Assembly: GCA_020343875.1 (NCBI GenBank) | Contig: CP070811.1 | Location: 2,399,936 to 2,461,954 of the forward strand | DNA length: 62,019 nt | Source: Anaerolineales bacterium | Lineage (GTDB): Bacteria; Chloroflexota; Anaerolineae; 4572-78; NAK82 | Direction: 5' to 3' | In this document: positions 7,923 to 17,674 of the stretch, piece after piece | Numbering within the stretch: position 1 is the first letter of the stretch | Layout: the number at the start of each line of letters is the position of its first letter | Program-made: the position numbers and the translations under genes | The notes under the pieces: model-generated | Seen by the model: the letters and a program-made list of their open reading frames with translations, nothing else | What the model was told of the DNA's origin: nothing | Databases searched by the model: none

Positions 7923-9704
7923 ATGACAGAATCATCTCTCCACCCGCAGCCCCACTCTTCCCACAAGAAATCTACCCAGACCGCCGATGGAACAGGTGTA
8001 GACGCTCCGGACGGCAACCTGCAGGGCGACGGAACAAAGGGATCTGCGACCAGAAAGCGGCACCGCCAGCCAGCTCCTCACGCAGAAATGGATAGCCACC
8101 CCACCGTGCCCTTGGTGGCGCTCAAAGACGGCTTCCGAGCACTGCCAGAGGGCGCCATATTGGGAGACGAGGCTTATTACGTCGTCAGCATTCGCTCTGA
8201 GGGGCCTGAGTGCAACAACTATGGCGTTGAAGAGACGCAGCCTGTATTCCCCTGCCCCAATTTGGAGTGTGGCAACCTGCAGAATCTGGCCAGCGACGGA
8301 GACTGCGTTGCTTGTGGCACGCCACTAAATGGCGCAGTGCCCCTTCACCGTCGGCACCAGCTGCGCGAGTATCGAGAATTTTCGGAGGTGGCTACGCTTG
8401 CCCGCATCGCCGAATTGGGCCTGAGGCACCCCGGCTTACTGCTATATCGCTATTTTGTGGAACGGCCTTACGGCGATGAAGATCGGTACTACCTGCTTCT
8501 ACCAGACCCTATGCCGATGTTGGCCAGCGACGTAGCTGTACCGCAGAAGGCCGCCCGTGTGTTGGATTGGGGTGCCCAGTTGGCGGATGCGCTGTCTTAT
8601 CTCCATGCCCACAATATTAGCTGGCCGCAGATTAGTGCCGAACATATCGCGCTGCGCGAGCGGCAAGCCATGTGGATTGATTTCGGCGCAGCTCAGCCGC
8701 TGGCATCAGACAAACAGCAACAAGCGCAAAACGTAGCTAGTTTGGCTCGAGTGATGTTCCGCCTGGCCACAGGTGAAGACAGCTACCATTCCCAGGCCAA
8801 TCTGCCCGAAACGGCGGCCAATGTTTTTGAGCAGGTATTGAGCAGTCAAGTCAAGATCACTACGGCCGAAGCCCTGGCCAAGGCATTTAGAGAGAGTGCA
8901 ACCGCCATTCGTCGCCCTACAACACTGCATCTGCGCGTAGGACGACATACGGATGTGGGCATGATCCGTGATTTGAACGAAGATAGCCTGCTCACACTGG
9001 AACTGGACCGCGTGCATCGCTCGGTCAGCCAGCCTCTCGGCCTTTACGCGGTGGCCGATGGCATGGGAGGTCATGCCGCTGGTGACGTGGCCAGTGGCTT
9101 GGTTATCAATACAATGGCAGAGAAAATGGCCAACCAATTGCTGGCGCCACACCTGGCCGGCAGTGTAGACACTGACACCTTTGATGCTCAACGCTGGCTG
9201 GCGGATACTGTGCAGGCTGCCAACCTGGCCGTTTTTACGCACCGGCAGTCAGCCGGGACTAACATGGGAACCACGCTAGTCGCTGCACTTGTGATCGGCA
9301 ATACAGCTCATATTGCCAACGTCGGCGACAGTAGGGCCTACCTGATCAGCAACAACGACGACATTCGCCAGATCACTACCGACCATTCATTGGTCGAACG
9401 ATTGATTGCTCTGGGCCAGATCAGTCCGGAGGAGGCCCGCACTCACCCTCAGCGCAACGTCATCTATCGCACTATTGGAGACAAAAAAGAAGCCGAAATT
9501 GACTTCTTCGTTCTGAAGCTGAATCGTGGCGATAGTCTTTTACTCTGTTCGGATGGGTTAAGTGGAAAAATGCAAGACATGGAGATCAGGCGGCTCGTTG
9601 CTCGCAGTCTGTCGCCGCAAGAGGCTTGCGAACAATTGATACAAGCCGCAAACGACAATGGAGGCGACGATAACGTCTCAGTCATTATTGTTCAGGCCAG
9701 TTAG
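7923..9704 (+). CDS. Zinc ribbon-pseudokinase-PP2C phosphatase fusion
   Basis: 593 residues from ATG 7923; GTG 7920 is equally possible and better spaced from AGGAG. Residues about 110-130 form a four-cysteine zinc ribbon (CPNLEC...CVAC). Residues about 150-330 have the layout of a protein kinase lobe, but the catalytic loop reads ISWPQISAEH where an active kinase has IHRDVKPAN: the catalytic Asp is Gln (Q236) and the Asn is His (H241). There is no G-loop or VAIK Lys, although DFG (D253-G255) remains. Residues about 335-593 are a complete PP2C phosphatase with its metal aspartates: RDLNEDS, DGMGGHAAGD, ANVGDSRA, CSDGLSG and GGDDNVS. The enzyme likely reverses Ser/Thr phosphorylation by the kinase next door, with the dead kinase lobe as a regulatory or docking module. 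Confidence 0.9.
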   Translation: MTESSLHPQPHSSHKKSTQTADGTGVDAPDGNLQGDGTKGSATRKRHRQPAPHAEMDSHPTVPLVALKDGFRALPEGAILGDEAYYVVSIRSEGPECNNYGVEETQPVFPCPNLECGNLQNLASDGDCVACGTPLNGAVPLHRRHQLREYREFSEVATLARIAELGLRHPGLLLYRYFVERPYGDEDRYYLLLPDPMPMLASDVAVPQKAARVLDWGAQLADALSYLHAHNISWPQISAEHIALRERQAMWIDFGAAQPLASDKQQQAQNVASLARVMFRLATGEDSYHSQANLPETAANVFEQVLSSQVKITTAEALAKAFRESATAIRRPTTLHLRVGRHTDVGMIRDLNEDSLLTLELDRVHRSVSQPLGLYAVADGMGGHAAGDVASGLVINTMAEKMANQLLAPHLAGSVDTDTFDAQRWLADTVQAANLAVFTHRQSAGTNMGTTLVAALVIGNTAHIANVGDSRAYLISNNDDIRQITTDHSLVERLIALGQISPEEARTHPQRNVIYRTIGDKKEAEIDFFVLKLNRGDSLLLCSDGLSGKMQDMEIRRLVARSLSPQEACEQLIQAANDNGGDDNVSVIIVQAS

Positions 9705-9814
9705 TCGGTACGCCATCTCTCCGCTGATCAAAGAAGTAATCCCAGCATTTCAAGCTCTGCCTGGCAGAGAACAGAGCCCATATAGCAGACAAGCGACTAC
9801 GCGAGGTTTCTCAG

Positions 9815-11071
9815 ATGCAAAGCTTAATCAATAGTATGCTCGGCGGGTACAGGCTGGTTGAAGAGCTAGGCACAGGCGGCATGGCAACCGTGTACAAGGC
9901 ATTCCAGCCCAAACTAGAACGCTGGGTAGCCGTGAAAGTGCTGGACCCGACCTACATCTCCGATGACTCGGAGGTCCTTGCCCGCTTCCGACGTGAAGCC
10001 AAGGCCATCGCTCTCTTGCGTCATCCCAACATTCTGACAGTCTACGACTACGGTGAAGAAGAAGGCCTGGCGTTCATTGTCATGGAATACGTGGAAAGCG
10101 GGACTCTCAAAGATCAGCTACGGGGAGTGCCATTTGATTGGGAACGGGCGATTGCCCTCAGTATTGGCGTTGGGAGAGCCTTGGCGTTTGCCCACGAGCG
10201 AGGCATCATTCACCGAGATGTAAAACCAGCCAACATCCTGCTGCCCAGCCAGGACTGGCCCCTGCTGGCCGACTTTGGCTTGGTCAAGTTGCAGCAGTCA
10301 CGCCGCGCTCTCACTCAGGCTGGCATGATCCTGGGCACCCCAGACTATACCTCCCCTGAGCAAGCCTTGGGAGAACCAACCGACCATCGGGCCGATATTT
10401 ATGCTTTAGGGGTAGTGCTTTTCGAAATGGTGACCGGCCGGCTGCCCTACTTAGCAGAGAAAGCTTTTGACGTGCTGCTGATGCACATCAACGACCCGCT
10501 TCCCCGGCCTCGCGACTTGGTCCCTGATATCCCCAGCAAGCTCGAGAATATCATTATCAAAGCGCTGAGAAAATCGCCTGAGGAGCGTTATCCCGCTATG
10601 CAAGATATGCTAGACAACCTGGTATCTACCCAGGAAATGACGCATACCCCTGCTGCGGGTTTTGTGACACCCCGCATTGACGAGACTCTGCACCATGCCA
10701 CGGTGCAGATCGATTCAATACAATCCGCTCTTAAGGGGCCACGCTTCATTGTAATCGCTACCGGATCCCTGCTGATCATTCCTGACAAGGATGAGGTGCT
10801 AATTGGTCGGGCCGACCCCAGAAGCAACATCGTTCCCGATATCGACCTTGCCTTGTACGGTGGTGGATCGGCCGGCGTCTCGCGCCAACACGCCCGTCTA
10901 TTACGGGGTGGCGACGGCTGGGCCGTTGAGGACCTGCGCAGTACAAATGGCACGTACGTCAATGACCAGTCTGTGTCCCCATCTCGCCCGGCACCCCTGA
11001 GCGACGGCGATAGCGTGCGCTGCGGCCACCTGGTACTCACCTTCCACATCGATGAAACTGATACTCTTTGA
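9815..11071 (+). CDS. Ser/Thr protein kinase with C-terminal FHA domain
   Basis: 418 residues; GAGGT lies 7 nt before the start. The N-terminal kinase domain (about 12-270) has every active-site element: the glycine loop GTGGMATV (19-26), VAVK (K41), HRDVKPAN (H133-D135) and DFG (D153-G155), plus a TPDYTSPEQ activation segment. A linker leads to an FHA domain (about 325-410) with LIGRADP, SRQHARL and LRSTNGTYVN. No transmembrane helix is seen, so it is a cytoplasmic kinase, unlike PknB-type receptors. With the preceding FHA and PP2C genes it forms a writer-eraser-reader set. The last 20 nt overlap the HAD gene, suggesting translational coupling. Confidence 0.95.
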   Translation: MQSLINSMLGGYRLVEELGTGGMATVYKAFQPKLERWVAVKVLDPTYISDDSEVLARFRREAKAIALLRHPNILTVYDYGEEEGLAFIVMEYVESGTLKDQLRGVPFDWERAIALSIGVGRALAFAHERGIIHRDVKPANILLPSQDWPLLADFGLVKLQQSRRALTQAGMILGTPDYTSPEQALGEPTDHRADIYALGVVLFEMVTGRLPYLAEKAFDVLLMHINDPLPRPRDLVPDIPSKLENIIIKALRKSPEERYPAMQDMLDNLVSTQEMTHTPAAGFVTPRIDETLHHATVQIDSIQSALKGPRFIVIATGSLLIIPDKDEVLIGRADPRSNIVPDIDLALYGGGSAGVSRQHARLLRGGDGWAVEDLRSTNGTYVNDQSVSPSRPAPLSDGDSVRCGHLVLTFHIDETDTL

Positions 11072-11750
11072 CATTGATGGTACCCTCATCTGGCCGAACG
11101 GCGCTGGGCGGGCAGCCATGAACCGGGCGCTGATCGAGGTGTTTGGCACCGCCGGCCCGGCTGACTCCCTGCCCATGGCGGGTAAAACCGACTGGCAGAT
11201 CATCACTGAGTCGTTGACGGCTGCAGGGGTGGAGCAGCAAGCCATCCAAGCCAGATTGCCGGCATGCTTTGATGCGATAGAACGCCACATGGCTCAGACA
11301 ATCCTCGAGCGGCAGGTAAAAGTGTGCCCCGGTGTCCCGGCGCTCCTGGAATGGCTCTCAGCTCAGCCAGGGGCGCTGTTAGGGCTGCTGACCGGAAACC
11401 TGGTCACCACAGCCCCTATCAAGCTGCGCGCAGCCAACCTCAACCCGGCCCTTTTCAAAGTCGGCGCATACGGAAGCGACAGGCCGCATCGATCCCAGCT
11501 TCCGTCCGTGGCGCTTGAGCGTGCCCGGGCGTTAACCGGTCGCACGTTCGTAGGCAAAAATGTGGTCATCGTCGGCGACACCCCAGCTGATGTGACCTGC
11601 GGGAGGCATTTGGGAGTAACCGCCGTGGGAGTTGCCACCGGGCAACACTCTGCCCAGGCTCTAAGTGCTGCTGGCGCAGACTACGTCTTCTCTGACCTGA
11701 CCGACACCGACGCGGTTATCCAAGCCATCATGAACTCAGCCAATTCCTAG
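11052..11750 (+). CDS. HAD-family phosphatase (phosphoglycolate phosphatase-like)
   Basis: 232 residues. HAD motif I is FDIDGTL near the N-terminus, motif II is LLTGN, and motif IV is VIVGDTPADV near the C-terminus; a helical cap lies between. These features match subfamily IA phosphatases such as phosphoglycolate phosphatase, but the substrate cannot be read from sequence. It starts inside the kinase gene (20-nt overlap), and its 3' end overlaps the convergent recJ stop by 15 nt. Confidence 0.85.
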   Translation: MKLILFDIDGTLIWPNGAGRAAMNRALIEVFGTAGPADSLPMAGKTDWQIITESLTAAGVEQQAIQARLPACFDAIERHMAQTILERQVKVCPGVPALLEWLSAQPGALLGLLTGNLVTTAPIKLRAANLNPALFKVGAYGSDRPHRSQLPSVALERARALTGRTFVGKNVVIVGDTPADVTCGRHLGVTAVGVATGQHSAQALSAAGADYVFSDLTDTDAVIQAIMNSANS

Positions 11751-14051
11751 CATCTCGACTGGCGCCGTGCGAAAGTGCCGCCGATAGGCAGCCGTCTCAT
11801 CCAGCAAATGTCGCAGGCGAGACTCCACACCCTGGAAATCGAGTGACGGCTCTCCCCCCTCTAGTAATGTAACTGAATCCTGGTCTATTTCGATCAGACG
11901 CAGTTGCCAACGGGCTGCCAACCATTCCACACCCACCCGGGCAGTTACCTCTCGATGGCCCAAGGTAGCCGCCAGCCGCTGTATGTTCACACGCCCCCCT
12001 CGCGTTCGCAGGTCGTGCTTCACCAAGCCTGTCAGGCGCTCCACGAAAATACGCCAGCCGGTGGTGGCTGGCTCGGCAGCGACCACATAAACAGTCGCCG
12101 GGTTGGCAGCCTGTAGAGCATGGGCCAGCTCGGCCGGGCCCGGCGGGGCGCTCCAGATAACGATCGTCGTGGTAGGGCTTAGACTCCAACGGTCTGTAGC
12201 AACTCTTTTGCCCAAGATGTTCGACTGCCCCCCCTCGGCCCAGACAGTCACCCCGCCCTCAGGCAGACTGTTCAGTGCCCTGGCCGGATCAGCTTCCGCA
12301 CGCCAATCCACCACCTTGCGTGCCGCCGTGGAAGCCACTTCTGTCGCTTGCTGCTGGGGACGGCCATCCACCCATTCGACCTGCAACTGCGTCTCGCCTC
12401 GATAATCGCGGGCGCGCAGTACATACGCCAGGTCGAAGCGGCCTTCGGGCAACGGCTGGTCAGCGCCCTGCCACCAGAGGACCGTCTGCTGGGTTCCCCG
12501 TTCATCAACGACCGTCAACCGCCGGTGCTCTTCCTCACGCCCAATTGCCACGTCTCCCACAACCCGCAGATTGCAGGTGGCGAGCTGCACCGGGGGATTG
12601 CCAGGGCCAAAGGGGGCCAGGCGCTCCAATTCACTCACCAATTCCAGCGAAAGTTGATCCAGCGAAACGTAGCCGTCGACCTGAAGGCCGGGCGAGGCAG
12701 CCACAGAGTCCCACACCGCCACCACAGACCGTGACAATGCCTTGCGAAATGCCTCCAGGTTCGATTGGTCAAGGCTCAGGCCAGCCGCGCCGGGGTGCCC
12801 GCCAAAGCGAAGCAGCAGGTTAGCCGTACCCTTTAAAGCCAGATGGATATCACATCCGGACACCGAGCGAGCCGAACCTCTCGCTACACCGCTCTGGGCC
12901 AGTGAAAGCACCACTGCCGGGCGCTTGAATCGTTGAGCCAACCGACCAGCGACCAACCCCAAGATACCCAGGTGCCATCCGTGCCCCGCCACCACCAGGG
13001 CCCGGTAATCCAGCAGCGATGGCTCCCGCTCGATTTGGCTCAGCGCCGCCTGGCCAATCTGCTCAGCGATGAGTCGCCGTTCGTAGTTCAGTCCGTCCAT
13101 CTCGGCGGCCAGGATACGCGCCTGAGAGACATCTTCAGTCAACAACAATTCTACGCCTCGGTTGGCGTCCCCCAGGCGGCCCAGCGCATTCAGGCGCGGG
13201 GCAAGTTGATAGCCAATATGTTCTTCGGTCAATCCGTCGGCTCGTAACTCTGCCTGTTCCACCAGCGCACGAAGTCCGACGCGATCAGCCGCCCGCAGAA
13301 CCTCCAGCCCACGCTGGAGAAGATAACGCACATCGGCGGTCTGGGTGGCCACGTCGGCTACGATACCCAGCCCTACCAGGTCAAGGGCCATCTCGGGCTT
13401 AGCGAACCCTGCTCGCTCGAACAAGCGCTCAGCCAACTTGTAGGCCACCCCCACGCCAGGCAATCCCCACAGCGGGTGGCCTTCGGACAGGCGCTTAGGG
13501 TTAACCACAGCCAAGGCAGGGGGTAAGCTATCGGGAAGATCATGGTGATCAGTGACGATCACGTCACAGCCCCGTGCGACCGCGTGCTGGATGGCGCCGA
13601 AGGCATCCACACCGGTATCACAGGTGACCAGCAAGGTCACGCCCTGATCCAAGAGCTCATCCAGGCCAGACAGGTGAATGCCGTGCCCCTGATCCCGTTT
13701 AGGTACCCGGTAACGTATGGGCTGTGCCTGTCCCGCTTGAATAGAAATCTCGCCAAGCGCCTCGACCAGCAGGGCCGTGCTGGTCTGCCCATCAACGTCA
13801 AAGTCACCCCAGACAGCGACACTCTCTCCAGCAGTCAGCGCATGCCAGATGCGTTCTACGGCGCGGTCCAGGTCCGGCAAGGCCGCGCCAGAGGCAGGTG
13901 CGTAATGGGTGGGGTCTAGAAAGGCAAGCGCAGCCGCAGGCGTCATGATTCCCCGGCGGGCCAGGGTGGCTGCCACCAGCGGGTGTCCACCCACGGCATC
14001 GCGCAGCGTTTTGGAAACAGGCACAGGTTGAGGGTCAATCCAGTGGGTCAT
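11736..14051 (-). CDS. recJ: Single-stranded-DNA 5'-3' exonuclease RecJ
   Basis: 771 residues from ATG 14051; TTG 14108 would add 19 residues that do not look conserved, and neither start has a strong ribosome site. DHH-family landmarks are present: GDFDVDGQTST, VTCDTG, VIVTDHHDLP with the DHH triad, and VNPK, followed by the DHHA1 region (RFGGHPGAAG) and an OB-fold. RecJ degrades 5' single strands in mismatch repair, base excision repair and RecF-pathway recombination, which suits a window also carrying mutS and dprA. The C-terminal 200 residues are less conserved. A PD-(D/E)XK nuclease gene lies just upstream. Confidence 0.93.
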   Translation of the reverse strand: MTHWIDPQPVPVSKTLRDAVGGHPLVAATLARRGIMTPAAALAFLDPTHYAPASGAALPDLDRAVERIWHALTAGESVAVWGDFDVDGQTSTALLVEALGEISIQAGQAQPIRYRVPKRDQGHGIHLSGLDELLDQGVTLLVTCDTGVDAFGAIQHAVARGCDVIVTDHHDLPDSLPPALAVVNPKRLSEGHPLWGLPGVGVAYKLAERLFERAGFAKPEMALDLVGLGIVADVATQTADVRYLLQRGLEVLRAADRVGLRALVEQAELRADGLTEEHIGYQLAPRLNALGRLGDANRGVELLLTEDVSQARILAAEMDGLNYERRLIAEQIGQAALSQIEREPSLLDYRALVVAGHGWHLGILGLVAGRLAQRFKRPAVVLSLAQSGVARGSARSVSGCDIHLALKGTANLLLRFGGHPGAAGLSLDQSNLEAFRKALSRSVVAVWDSVAASPGLQVDGYVSLDQLSLELVSELERLAPFGPGNPPVQLATCNLRVVGDVAIGREEEHRRLTVVDERGTQQTVLWWQGADQPLPEGRFDLAYVLRARDYRGETQLQVEWVDGRPQQQATEVASTAARKVVDWRAEADPARALNSLPEGGVTVWAEGGQSNILGKRVATDRWSLSPTTTIVIWSAPPGPAELAHALQAANPATVYVVAAEPATTGWRIFVERLTGLVKHDLRTRGGRVNIQRLAATLGHREVTARVGVEWLAARWQLRLIEIDQDSVTLLEGGEPSLDFQGVESRLRHLLDETAAYRRHFRTAPVEMLGIG

Positions 14052-14181
14052 GTCACCAATTGGCAGCCGATCAAGTCGAGGCAGGGCTTCTGCCCAGTAC
14101 CCCCCCAAGGTGATCCCGATGTGTCAGATCAGGCCCTCATGGACGCGACCTCTGGCACATCATCATCTTGTTGGTGGGGCA

Positions 14182-15120
14182 CTAGTAGGCAATCTCTTGT
14201 ACCTGGCTCCAGTCCAGATCAATATCCAGGCCAGTCTCACCAGCGGTCAGGTAGTCCTGATAGTCATCACCTACATACTCCGCCAGAGGGCCAGCCAGGT
14301 CTCCTCGCCCGCACAGGGACCGGTAGTTGCAAAAGCGGCAGTGATGCACATCGGTGGTAAGAGGCCAGGCTTCCTCCCTGGTGGGCACTGGCCCAGACCC
14401 GGTTCCGGGCCCACCGCCACCGATTTGTCCGGCGATTTGTGCGATGAGGCCAATAAGATAGTCTAGATCCGCCTGGAGGGCAGCTACATGGTAGGAAAAG
14501 GACTCTGGAGCATCAGGATATTCTGCCAGCCAATAACACATTTCAAGATTTTCGGCTTCGATAGGCCGCTCCAGATTCGCTAAAGGGGGCCAATCGGTAA
14601 GTGCTTCCCCCGCTTGCAGCAACACCACCGGGTACACGCGAGTCTGTAGCCGCCGACCCAGCCACGCTCGAGAGGGGCGCTGGCGATAGGTCTTCCAATC
14701 CACGATAAGGATTCCCGGCCCGCCTCCCCCACCAGCCAATTGCTGATCGCGCACCACAATTGCATCGTATTGGGCCATTACCCGATACCCGGCCAACGGG
14801 ATTGACAAGCTCAGTTCGGGCATCACCTGGGCCTTGGCGAAGGTAGGCACAAAAGCCAGATACGCCTGCCACCATCGCTCCAAGTCGGGATCAGCCACTG
14901 CAGCAGAAAGGGTGTCGGTGGGAAGACCCAACAGGTGCTGATGGACGAGTCGATGGAAGTCACGCGCCAGCCGGCCATGGTGTTCCTGCTCGGCGATTGG
15001 CTCCACCTCTGGGGCGGGCCAGGCAACTTGGAGTACATAGCGCAGTTGAAAACGCCTCGCGCAGTCTACATAGTCCTGCAAGCTGGTAGCAGAGAACTGG
15101 AAAATCCGTGGCAAAGACAT
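14182..15120 (-). CDS. PD-(D/E)XK nuclease, RecB/AddB/Cas4-like, probable Fe-S cluster
   Basis: 312 residues. The start of the family fold, FSATSLQDYVDCARRFQLRY, carries a Cys at about residue 20. The nuclease core has YDAIVV (Asp) and ILIVDWKTY (D-x-K), then the QTRVYPVVLL helix (QxxxY motif). Near the C-terminus HHCRFCNYRSLCG supplies three more cysteines (C-x2-C-x5-C). One early plus three late cysteines is the layout of the 4Fe-4S nucleases AddB and Cas4. No CRISPR array or cas gene is near, and the protein lacks helicase domains, so a stand-alone repair nuclease is likelier. It is on the same strand as recJ, with a 130-nt gap. Confidence 0.85.
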   Translation of the reverse strand: MSLPRIFQFSATSLQDYVDCARRFQLRYVLQVAWPAPEVEPIAEQEHHGRLARDFHRLVHQHLLGLPTDTLSAAVADPDLERWWQAYLAFVPTFAKAQVMPELSLSIPLAGYRVMAQYDAIVVRDQQLAGGGGGPGILIVDWKTYRQRPSRAWLGRRLQTRVYPVVLLQAGEALTDWPPLANLERPIEAENLEMCYWLAEYPDAPESFSYHVAALQADLDYLIGLIAQIAGQIGGGGPGTGSGPVPTREEAWPLTTDVHHCRFCNYRSLCGRGDLAGPLAEYVGDDYQDYLTAGETGLDIDLDWSQVQEIAY

Positions 15121-15180
15121 GCCAAAAACTGCCCTTCAAATACAGGAACTATCCCACATACTGGGTGTTTTCTCTATTGA

Positions 15181-15195
15181 CAGGATGTTATCCTG
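15181..15195. promoter_or_regulatory. CAGGAT-N3-ATCCTG palindrome
   Basis: Perfect 6+6 inverted repeat with a 3-nt centre, 61 nt upstream of the PD-(D/E)XK nuclease start and between divergent reading frames. It could be an operator; there is no direct evidence. Confidence 0.3.
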
Positions 15196-15374
15196 ACTCC
15201 GAAAGCACTTCCGCCTAAGTAAATAGCTAATGACCAGGATTGGATTGCGGCGTTGCCTTTGCGTTGGGTGAGGGTAGGAAGCGCGCCAGGGCCGGATAGG
15301 CAGTCAATCAAGCAAAACACATTCAAAGATGGTTTAATCAGAGAAGAGTCTTATATACAAAAGGTGATCGAACT

Positions 15375-15518
15375 ATGATTGCACCCCACGCCTGGCCCAA
15401 ACCAGTCAAACGCTTGCTGCTGACTACGGCAATCCTACTAGTAATTCTGGCGTATACGCTCCTGTGCGCCGGGAGCGCATTCCTGACAGCGGCCTTATTC
15501 TCGCAGATTAACCCGTAG
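15375..15518 (+). CDS. Possible small single-pass membrane protein, 47 aa
   Basis: A short frame starting with ATG 15375, preceded at ideal distance by AAGGTGA (15360-15366). The product begins with a basic stretch (MIAPHAWPKPVKR) followed by about 28 hydrophobic residues (LLLTTAILLVILAYTLL, then CAGSAFLTAALF), a good membrane anchor. Its last 24 nt overlap the 3' end of the convergent RNA methyltransferase gene. No known family recognised. The ribosome site and amino-acid composition argue for translation, but length alone cannot exclude chance. Confidence 0.45.
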   Translation: MIAPHAWPKPVKRLLLTTAILLVILAYTLLCAGSAFLTAALFSQINP

Positions 15519-16313
15519 CCAAGCATACATAAGCACGCCCCCAGCCACGGCGACATTGAGCGACTCCGCCTTGCCAACCATGGGCAAGCGTGCCCATGCC
15601 TCTACGAGTGGCTGGACATCATTCGACAGCCCGCGCGCTTCGTTGCCCAATACCAGGGCGACCCCGCCTTCCCAAAGACCCTCTCCCCATGCATTTCCAC
15701 GCCAGGCGTTAGCCCCCACTGGGCGCATTCCTCGTTCGCGCAAGTAGGAAAAAACGCCCGCCACATCCGACGTGCGAACCAGTGGCACATTGAATAGCGA
15801 CCCCATCGTACCCCGCACCGTCTTAGGGTCGAATGGATCCACACAGGGCTCTATCAGAATCATGGCCGCTGCACCAACGGCATCGGCGGTTCGGATGAGC
15901 GTTCCCAGGTTGCCAGGGTCCTGCAGTCGATCCAATACCACCACCAGTTCGCCTCCGCTCAACGACAACTCCGGGAGCGAAGCCTCAAATAGAGCAAAAG
16001 TAGCCGCGATGCCGTGGGGAGTATCACGGTCCGATAATGTGCGCATCACTTGCGGTGACACAGCTAATAATTCAGCAGCACTGTCCCGAAAGCGATCTAT
16101 CAAAGCCACGGCTTCTGGCCCCGGGAACTGGCCTTCGGAGTAGAAGACTTCTAAAGGTTGGGCTCCAGCGTCAAGCGCCACGTTCAGCAGGGGCAGATCT
16201 GCCACCAGGAACCGCCCCTGGCGTCGTCGATGCTTGCGCTGGCCCAGCTTGCGGGCTTCGACAATCCGTTGGTTTCGCACGCTGGTGACCACATCGGGGT
16301 CGCTAGCTGTCAT
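15495..16313 (-). CDS. TrmH/SpoU-family RNA 2'-O-methyltransferase
   Basis: 272 residues. The three SPOUT motifs are clear: motif 1 QDPGNLGTLIRTAD, motif 2 LVLGNEARGLS and motif 3 GKAESLNVAVAGGVLMY, which build the knotted AdoMet site. The N-terminal substrate-binding region (RKLGQRKHRRRQGRFLV) matches the RlmB/TsnR group, which methylates ribose in 23S rRNA or tRNA. The usual VEG triplet after FLV is replaced by ADL. The exact target nucleotide cannot be told. The 3' end overlaps a small convergent ORF. Confidence 0.88.
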   Translation of the reverse strand: MTASDPDVVTSVRNQRIVEARKLGQRKHRRRQGRFLVADLPLLNVALDAGAQPLEVFYSEGQFPGPEAVALIDRFRDSAAELLAVSPQVMRTLSDRDTPHGIAATFALFEASLPELSLSGGELVVVLDRLQDPGNLGTLIRTADAVGAAAMILIEPCVDPFDPKTVRGTMGSLFNVPLVRTSDVAGVFSYLRERGMRPVGANAWRGNAWGEGLWEGGVALVLGNEARGLSNDVQPLVEAWARLPMVGKAESLNVAVAGGVLMYAWLRVNLRE

Positions 16314-16360
16314 CCCGCCGCTACCCTTTCTTCAAACAAGAAATCAAGGGTACTGAGCCT

Positions 16361-17674
16361 CTATTCTTCTTGGCTCTCATCCTCTTCCTGGTTCTCATTG
16401 CTTCCCAGCGTGGGCTGCTCAGACCAAGTGACAGTGATGCCCGGCTTTGGCGCAGCCTGCACAGGCAATACCAAATAAAAAGTGCTACCCGGACAATTCA
16501 CTTCATCGTGACCAGGACTCTCAACCCACAGTCGTCCGCCATGCGCTTCTACCAACCCCCTGGCAATCGGCAATCCCAGCCCAGGGCCGGCCCCTTTAAA
16601 TTTGACGTTGCCACTGGAATGCAGCGTAGACTTGCCCGTCCGATAGAACTTCTCAAAGACACGTTCCCGGTCCTCCGGCGCGATGCCAATGCCCGTGTCA
16701 CGCAAGGTCAATTCCACAAATTTGCCGCTTCCTATAGGGTTACCCCGGACTGCTCCGCCGCCAGGTAGCGCGCGTCCCTCAACAAACACCTGCCCACCAT
16801 CAGGGGTATACTTGATGGCGTTGTTCAGCAGGTGGGTCAGGATTTGATGCAGACGGCGGGAATCCACTTCGACCCGGGGTAAGCTGGAGAGGTCTGCTAT
16901 GTGAACTGTCAGGTTGCGTTCTCTGAAGTATGCCGCGTTTTGAGCCACGACCAGGTTGACGGCCTGGGACAGAGATACCTGCTCGATTCGCAACGAAAGG
17001 GCATTCGTGTCAATTGCCGATACATCCAGCATATCTTCGACGATAGCGCCCAGCCGTTCGGTGCCCCGCATAATACCCGCCAGAACATGCCCCGCCCCGC
17101 TAGCGCGGCTGCCTTCCAGATCCATCTCACGCACCATATTGGCATAGCCCTGGATCAAGGTAAGGGGGGTTTTCAACTCGTGAGCGGCGATGCTGATGAA
17201 ATCCGTCTTGGCCTGCTCCAACCTACTTAGCTCTATGTTGGCGCGCGTCAGGTCAGCCGTGCGATCCATGACCTGGCGTTCTGCCTCACTATGCAGGCGG
17301 GCAATTTCGGAAGCCAAGGCATCCTGCATCTGCTGGCTGGACTCAAAATAGGACCGTGTGGCAACTTGGAAGAGGCGGGAGAAGATGGGCTCAGCCGCCT
17401 CAATGAGCGCCAAGGTTTGAGAGTCAGGCAATCCTTCCTGTCTCAACTCCCTCCATATCGCTTCTTTCAGGCGGCGCGGCTTCCTCAGCAGCTGATCCAG
17501 GGGCACCTCTTGCATAACCGCCTGGTGGGCAGCCTCTCGGATGGCTGCGTCCAGCCGATCACAGCGGCCAGTACGAGCTGTTTCGAGCAGATTGTCAACC
17601 AGAGCTACATCGCCTGCGGCGATCAGTGACTCTCTGCGTGCTTGGAGCCAGGCAGCTAATCCAGAGTGTTGCAT
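16361..17674 (-). CDS. Cytoplasmic sensor histidine kinase
   Basis: 437 residues. The N-terminal 130 residues are helical and resemble RsbR/RsbU-type sensing domains (two helical repeats with EAI, EAAHQAV). A coiled coil precedes a HisKA domain with the phospho-acceptor box [18 protein letters not shown]. The ATPase domain has the N box [11 protein letters not shown], the G1 box [12 protein letters not shown], the F box FEKFYR and the G2 box [13 protein letters not shown]. There is no transmembrane helix and no receiver, and no response regulator gene is adjacent, so this is an orphan kinase. Its start lies 19 nt inside the trmFO 3' end, suggesting co-transcription. The acidic tail [12 protein letters not shown] is unusual. 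Confidence 0.9.
   Translation of the reverse strand: MQHSGLAAWLQARRESLIAAGDVALVDNLLETARTGRCDRLDAAIREAAHQAVMQEVPLDQLLRKPRRLKEAIWRELRQEGLPDSQTLALIEAAEPIFSRLFQVATRSYFESSQQMQDALASEIARLHSEAERQVMDRTADLTRANIELSRLEQAKTDFISIAAHELKTPLTLIQGYANMVREMDLEGSRASGAGHVLAGIMRGTERLGAIVEDMLDVSAIDTNALSLRIEQVSLSQAVNLVVAQNAAYFRERNLTVHIADLSSLPRVEVDSRRLHQILTHLLNNAIKYTPDGGQVFVEGRALPGGGAVRGNPIGSGKFVELTLRDTGIGIAPEDRERVFEKFYRTGKSTLHSSGNVKFKGAGPGLGLPIARGLVEAHGGRLWVESPGHDEVNCPGSTFYLVLPVQAAPKPGITVTWSEQPTLGSNENQEEDESQEE

Noticed and set aside
14182..15120. Cas4 of a CRISPR-Cas locus
   Set aside because: The nuclease has Cas4/AddB-like cysteines, but no array or other cas gene is present; a general repair role is likelier.
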